A DNA stretch of 64,000 bases from Paramacrobiotus metropolitanus (Eukaryota > Tardigrada > Eutardigrada > Parachela > Macrobiotidae), in assembly GCF_019649055.1 (NCBI RefSeq), contig NW_026570232.1:1-64000 (forward strand), in the 5' to 3' direction. The number at the start of each line of letters is the position of its first letter. The first letter of the stretch is position 1. A model generated the notes under the pieces. That model was not told the DNA's origin. It searched no databases and saw only the letters and a list, made by a program, of their open reading frames with translations. Both the position numbers and the translations under genes were made by a program. Below are positions 58,848-64,000 of this stretch, piece by piece.

Positions 58848-61800
58848 TAAAAATACTTTATTTCGGTTTTTTTATTTTTTTACTTGTTGTAATGCTCATT
58901 TAAACACTGTGATCAATCCTGGCAAATCCTTTGTGTGCGCCAAAATAATTAAACGAAGCACAGTATTACAATACTCGTAATTACAAAATTCAAACCCAAA
59001 CCTTAAACGAAATTGAATTTAAACAAAGTGTACGCAGCACATTGGAGAACAAATCGTTGAAAATTACTGCATTTTCATGCGGCAGCTGCAAAACTGCATG
59101 GTAATTTATACGATGTAAATTAACAATAACAGATATTATCGCAAATTTATCATGCCTGATGCGCATAACAAATTGGTTGTATCTACGTACTTCACAATAA
59201 AGTCCAGCAAGATGGGGGCGCTTGACCACTGCTTGTTTGTAGTACGAGCGTACTGGGCCTTACGCAAAATAAATGCAGCAGCACGCGCGATTCAGGCTTG
59301 AAAGCAGCTGTTTTTCAGGTATTGTAAGGTTGACCACTTAATGCCGGTTATTCTACAACATGAGCAATGTTAGCCGCACCATTGTTTTTCTGCGCTGTAT
59401 ATTTATTTAGTTTATTTGTTAATGAGCAAGGGGTAAATGAAATGGCACTAGTAACTGCTACCTCTGTGTATAATATCCTTCGTAATAAATCGTCTGTGGA
59501 TGCAGTTTTGTAGGCGGCCGTAAGCCCGTAACATGAGCTACATTTAACTTATGACCGTTTGAAGTGCTTGTTGAATTCACACATTTAACACACCCGTACA
59601 AAGTTTTAATTGATAAGCTTAGTCGAAATTGATTTACTTATTTATGAGCGGCACGACTAAAATGGTACTGCTGGATGTCGCACAGTGGTTTAGGATAATC
59701 TGCTGTGCTTTTGCGTCTTTCCCAGCACTCATTTTTGGAACGACCTTTCGGCAGTCATACGATGCCACATTTTGTATTGGACAAAGCAACGGTCTTTACG
59801 CCGATCCGGTAAACCAACTGTTGTAACAAACTATTTCCCTGTGTTTTAATTTAATTAACATGATTAACACTCTGAAATTCTTACTAATAATGCTAGAGCG
59901 ACTGTGCAGCATTCTACAGCTGCTTCAGCGATGAGACCTTCCACTTCTCCTGTCCACCGGGATTACGCTTTGACTTGGAGCTGCAAGTCTGCACCTGGAA
60001 AGCGAAATGCGTTACCGCTTTAGGTTAGAAGGCAAAGCGTACGTTTTTTCTAAAAGGCTATTGTTGTGACGGTTATATCGTTTGTTCTGAAGGGCCGCAG
60101 AATAAAACCACTCCTTCACCGGTTCCGCATCCGGAACATGCTGCCACAGCCGCAGCAGAACTGGTGCAGTGCACGAGTTTGGATGATGTGCGCTGTGCGG
60201 ACGGTTCCACGTGCATCGCACGGTACGCCGATATCGAAGGATAAAAGAAGCCTTACAAATCGTTTTCTTGCAAAATTTATTTTGTAATATAATTTAAATT
60301 TTGCTTTGGTTCTGCAGCATAAAGTGCGCTTTAAAAGAAACTGTTTAGATAAATACCAGCGTGCATTTTTTCCAAACTTAATCAGTATATGAGATACTGT
60401 CAAATTCAAATTAAAGGTGAAATTGTATTATAAAGGTGAAATTGTGAAATAAAGGTAAAATTGTGTTATACATACTTACATGTAATCGTTTGCCCAGAAA
60501 TTATGTATACCGGCTTAAACTGCAGAACAAAAGTATGTGATACTGTGCGTGACTGTCCAGAAGGTGGCACGGATGAATACGGCTGTGGTAAACATATATA
60601 TATATTTCAGTACTTTACGATTTTTTTTATCTAAATGTGTTTTCCCATTGCTATGCCTGCTAAATAATTTTGCTACGTTGTTGATTCTTGCAATGATGCA
60701 TCCATTTTTATGCTTGCCCTTTTATTCATGTCTTTAGATGTAAAAACCGACCAGTTTGCCAGCCAGCCGTGCAAAAAGGAAAACTGCGTCCTCCCCAGCT
60801 GCTTCTGCAGCGCAGATCTAGATGGCACCCAAATACCAAACAATCTTCAGATGAATCAAGTTCCACAGGTAATCAAGATAAAGGCATCAGTAGACATGCA
60901 GAAACCCCAAAGCAAATAAAAAATTAACACAAGGCGCTGGTATCACAATAATCATTGAAGCCTTATACAGATGATTGTGCTGGCATTTTTGGGAGCCGTT
61001 AACATTCAAAACTATGACCTTACTCGTGCCCTCTTCCTTCCAACGCGTCTGAACCCGAACCAATGTCCGGTGCGCGGCACATTCTTCGTCTCGCACGAAT
61101 ATTCCGACTATTCGCAGATCGAACGGCTTTTCCTCAGTGGACATGAAATCGCACTCAGCACCATAAGGCAAGTGAAAATCCAAATTGAATAAAAGCCGAA
61201 CAAATACAGAATTTTAATCGTAGTGTTCATGGGTCTTCTACCAAGGAGTGAAATCCAATACTACCTTTTAATTTATATACGATAGATGCAATTTTTTGTA
61301 GTGAATTCGTTCAAATCGTTACATACTGTTATTCATAATGTTACAGTCGAGATCGAGAAAATCAGTTTTGGTGGACCTCCGTGTCCAGCTACAAAGACTG
61401 GGGCATGGAACTGCAAGGCCAGCGAGAAATCCTGAACAATTTCGCTCATATTCCGCTGACGGAAGTACGCGGCGCACAGGCACCCAGTCTGCATTTAGGC
61501 GGCAACACGCAGTTTGCGGCTATGCAGGATTTCGGCTTTGAATGGGATAGCTCGGTACATTTTACAGTAGGCAGCAATTTGTTTCAGCTATGCATATGAC
61601 TGACCTATAGGTATTGTTGCTGCGTTCAATAATTTCGGTTGTAAACTAACTATGTTACTTTATTTTTATTCGCACATGAAAAGATAACAGTACCGTCAGC
61701 CGGGCGACCTGTTTGGCCGTATAAATTAGCCTATTCCGTGCCGCATAAGTGCCATCAATCCGGCTGTCCCACAAGGCCGTATAACTTGTGGGAAATACCC

Positions 61801-62039
61801 ATCAACCAGCTAGTGGACGCTCAAGGATTCGGATGCTCATCGCTTGGATCGTGCCGAAATGATGAATTTAAATCTTCGGACGAAGTATGTATCACAAATC
61901 CAAGGTCGCAATACGTAATTTACGAATCCAGTAATGAGCTGATAAAGAAGGTTACATAGGCGAATACAACTCAAAAATTATAAACCGAAATAATATGCAC
62001 TAATAGAAATACTTGTAAAATTAAGCAATTATCATAGGT

Positions 62040-62640
62040 TTAGGTTTATTGCTTAACGTCTCTAGATACAAGGAATCGCTCCTTATCGAGATCTACAGAC
62101 AACCAAATCAGAAACAATGAAATTCAAACACATATTCTCCAATGAAATATGTCGTTGATTAAAAACAGAGACGAGAAAGAAGGTATTAACAAGGTAACAG
62201 CTCTTTTATCCAAGGAATATGCTCCCATGAAACGCTGTCCAATGCCTTCTCAAAGGTCCGTAAAGACCGATAAGCGCTTTCATTCAAGTTGAGGTCATTC
62301 CATAGTTTGGCGGTCCGGTTGGAAAATTCGTTTTCATTTGCCGGTACAGTTGTGCCACAAAAGGTTGTGTTAGCCGCTTGGATCGGGAATGGATGTTGAG
62401 CCATACGAGTGGCATTCCGCGTGTTACCTGCAACAGTACTAACGGCAGGAACGGATTCATAAACAACGAAAAAATTATCGCAAAAAGGAGTAATACCAAA
62501 TAACATTTTATAAGCTACAGTCACAGTCAATGAACGCTTTATGCGACGTAGCTGTACACTATCCCAGCCGCATTCTCGGAGATGCAGTACGGTACTTACA
62601 AAAGGTGTATGTACTAGAGCTGTGCATAATTCAGCTGCAT
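62040..62640 (-). mobile_element. Fragment of a non-LTR retrotransposon ORF
   Basis: This block is absent from the left arm. Its minus-strand frame 62186-62530 contains an ANENEFSNRTAKLWNDLN stretch, resembling the conserved FSxRxxxLWNxLP end of LINE ORF2 proteins after the RT domain. No RT core is present. About 155 bp of it (62269-62425) recurs at 63026-63180 in the same orientation. Confidence 0.55.
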
Positions 62641-63019
62641 TTTTATTGTGTGAGCTATTTTAATTTTATTGCATGATAAAATCTTCAAGTTACTCTATGT
62701 TATTCATACAGGTTATGCAGTGGCTGTTGAAGAGATTCTACCGGTAGGCCTAGGTCGTTCTGCAATTTCCGCCTGAAATGCGTTGCACAAACGACATCTC
62801 CAATGGAATTTCTTGCATCGTCATCATATTGTCGAAACAAATTGTATATAACTTATGTGTTTAATTTACAGGCACTATCATGATAATCGCGCACCACTGG
62901 TGTTACTCATCGTCGTCATCGATCACAACTGGATGCAAGACAACTTCGATGCCCTTCGCGGTTCATCGAAACGGTCATTACGAAGCCGGAGCAGGACACC
63001 TTTTTCGTCACATATCACC

Positions 63020-63190
63020 ACCGATAAGCGCTTTCGTTCAAGTTGAGGTCATTCCATAGTTTGGCGGTCCGGTTGGAAAATTCGTTTCATTTGCCGGTAC
63101 AGTTGTGCCACAAAAGGTTGTGTTAGCCGCTTGGATCGGGAATGGATGTTGAGCCATACGAGTGACATTCCGCGTGTTCCGCGTGATCTA
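63020..63190. repeat. Second copy of the LINE-like fragment inside the CDA last exon
   Basis: Nearly identical to 62269-62425. It replaces about 19 nt of the left-arm exon sequence, with duplicated CCGCGTG words at its right edge. No target duplication is obvious, so it may have been copied from the nearby fragment by repair rather than retrotransposed. Confidence 0.7.
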
Positions 63191-63982
63191 ACGCCGACCA
63201 CGTTAGATCTCATGGCGGAGTTCACAGCCTGGGCGTGCGATGAAGAAGCCACTCCGAACGTGTGTGAACCTATAGAGTGTGACCTCCCGTTTGTCCACGG
63301 CGGCGTGTCCGGCTTCGTTCCCGTGGAAGGACAACGTCGACGGCAGACGCAGTGTTGACTCTACAGCCAAAAAATATGTCGAAACTACTGCAGCCCAGTC
63401 CACTACAACCACTGCAGCGCCGTAAATTCTTCACTACATTTTGATAAAGTCATAATTTCCTGAGTTTTTTGTTTTTTGCACACACGAAATTAACTAGCAC
63501 CTGGTGTTGTACACCTGCATTGTAACATAGCCATGTACAATATGTTCTGTCTTTACTTTTACTAGTTTATTTTTTATCGTGACTGATAGTAACTATACCG
63601 GCGGGAAAATCGGAATCCATCCTAACAGTTAAAATGAGGGCTACTCAATTTCATAATCCGTGACATACCGAGTGAGCTTTTGCAACACCTACGATAATAC
63701 TATAACGCCAGTATTTGTCACAAGAAAATCTGTACGACTTTTTAATCTGAAAGTTTCACATAAAATAAAGTTATAGGTGCATACTGATACAGCAATACCT
63801 CCGTGAAACAATAAAAAAGCGCATGCACAAAAATATTATGGTTCTAAACAGAAGGCACGCACATATCTTTCGCTAACAGTCAATCTGCCAATACTTATTA
63901 AAGCGTATACATGTAATAATAGATCTGTAACCACAGTCGCATGGAATATCAGCTTTTGACTTTTTCGACTATCGAAGAAAAG

Positions 63983-64000
63983 TTATTCATGTCCAAGGCT
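63983..64000 (-). CDS. D2HGDH: Last codons of a second D2HGDH copy (partial)
   Basis: The minus strand reads codons for LGHE and a stop, matching the C-terminus of the gene at 17537. The aligned 3' flank continues to the left. The rest lies outside the window, so its integrity is unknown. Confidence 0.6.
   Translation of the reverse strand, partial: SLGHE

Larger units (their letters stand above)
59644..63425 (+). pseudogene. Chitin deacetylase-like copy, C-terminus disrupted
   Basis: Exons 1-8 align with the left gene and keep frame, with a 6-nt in-frame insertion near 60818-60823 in the CE4 start. The same loss of catalytic residues (AFLGA, no HSxxH) and the same GCAAGT-type donor are present, so these predate the duplication. 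Intron 8 carries ~600 bp of foreign sequence (62040-62640). The last exon has a 1-nt deletion near 62958, a ~170-bp insertion (63020-63190) and a ~29-nt deletion near 63301, so the C-terminal CE4 part is lost. Confidence 0.85.
55077..64000. repeat. Right arm of the inverted duplication, main part
   Basis: This is an inverse match to about 25815 down to 17520, continuing past the window edge. It carries a decayed SLC36 copy, a decayed CDA copy, a non-LTR retrotransposon fragment and the last codons of a second D2HGDH. Intron 3 of the SLC36 copy has a local expansion of an ATACTGATTTTT-like unit at ~56670-56745. Confidence 0.9.

Overview
The window is animal nuclear DNA. Genes carry short (about 50-300 bp) AT-rich GT-AG introns. 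The recognisable proteins (D-2-hydroxyglutarate dehydrogenase, a CBM14-LDLa-CE4 chitin deacetylase-like protein, an SLC36 amino-acid transporter, CSN4-like proteins, CacyBP/SIP, SCaMC and SLC25A15 mitochondrial carriers) suit an ecdysozoan invertebrate. A tardigrade is my guess, but nothing in the sequence proves it.

Layout. (1) 1 to about 14.4 kb: a large Ty3/Gypsy-type LTR retrotransposon on the minus strand (element E1), with intact gag and protease frames joined by a textbook -1 frameshift signal, frame-broken RT/RNase H/integrase, and its 3' end outside the window. (2) 14.9-45.4 kb: host genes in the order D2HGDH(+), CDA-like(-), SLC36(-), two CSN4-like half genes(+), a hAT-type foldback MITE, CacyBP(-), SCaMC(-), a novel 512-aa membrane protein(+), a 163-aa coiled-coil protein(-), and SLC25A15(-). 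(3) 45,497-55,076: a second, complete but gag-only LTR element (E2) with 422/375-bp LTRs and a GTAG target duplication. (4) 55.1-64 kb: an inverted, decaying copy of 17.5-25.9 kb.

The arms of the inverted duplication are 17,520-25,935 and 45,378-45,496 plus 55,077-64,000. E2 sits inside the right arm, and the left arm preserves the empty insertion site. The left-arm genes are intact. The right-arm SLC36 and CDA copies carry frameshifts, an exon deletion and insertions. A tract of about 909 bp around the SLC36 first exon is nearly identical between otherwise diverged arms.

The most unusual feature is the architecture of the two retroelements, which share leader features and an N-terminal Gag motif (ENPYERK). 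E1 carries about 68 exact AAAGGTCA octamers in 13.4 kb, in all reading frames and both orientations. This octamer is the canonical monomeric NR4A/NGFI-B site (NBRE). Both elements are studded with short hairpins whose loops are constant while their stems co-vary: TTACTTT loops in E1, and about thirty TATTG loops in E2. This looks like selection on nucleic-acid structure superimposed on coding sequence, and I know of no described system that matches it.
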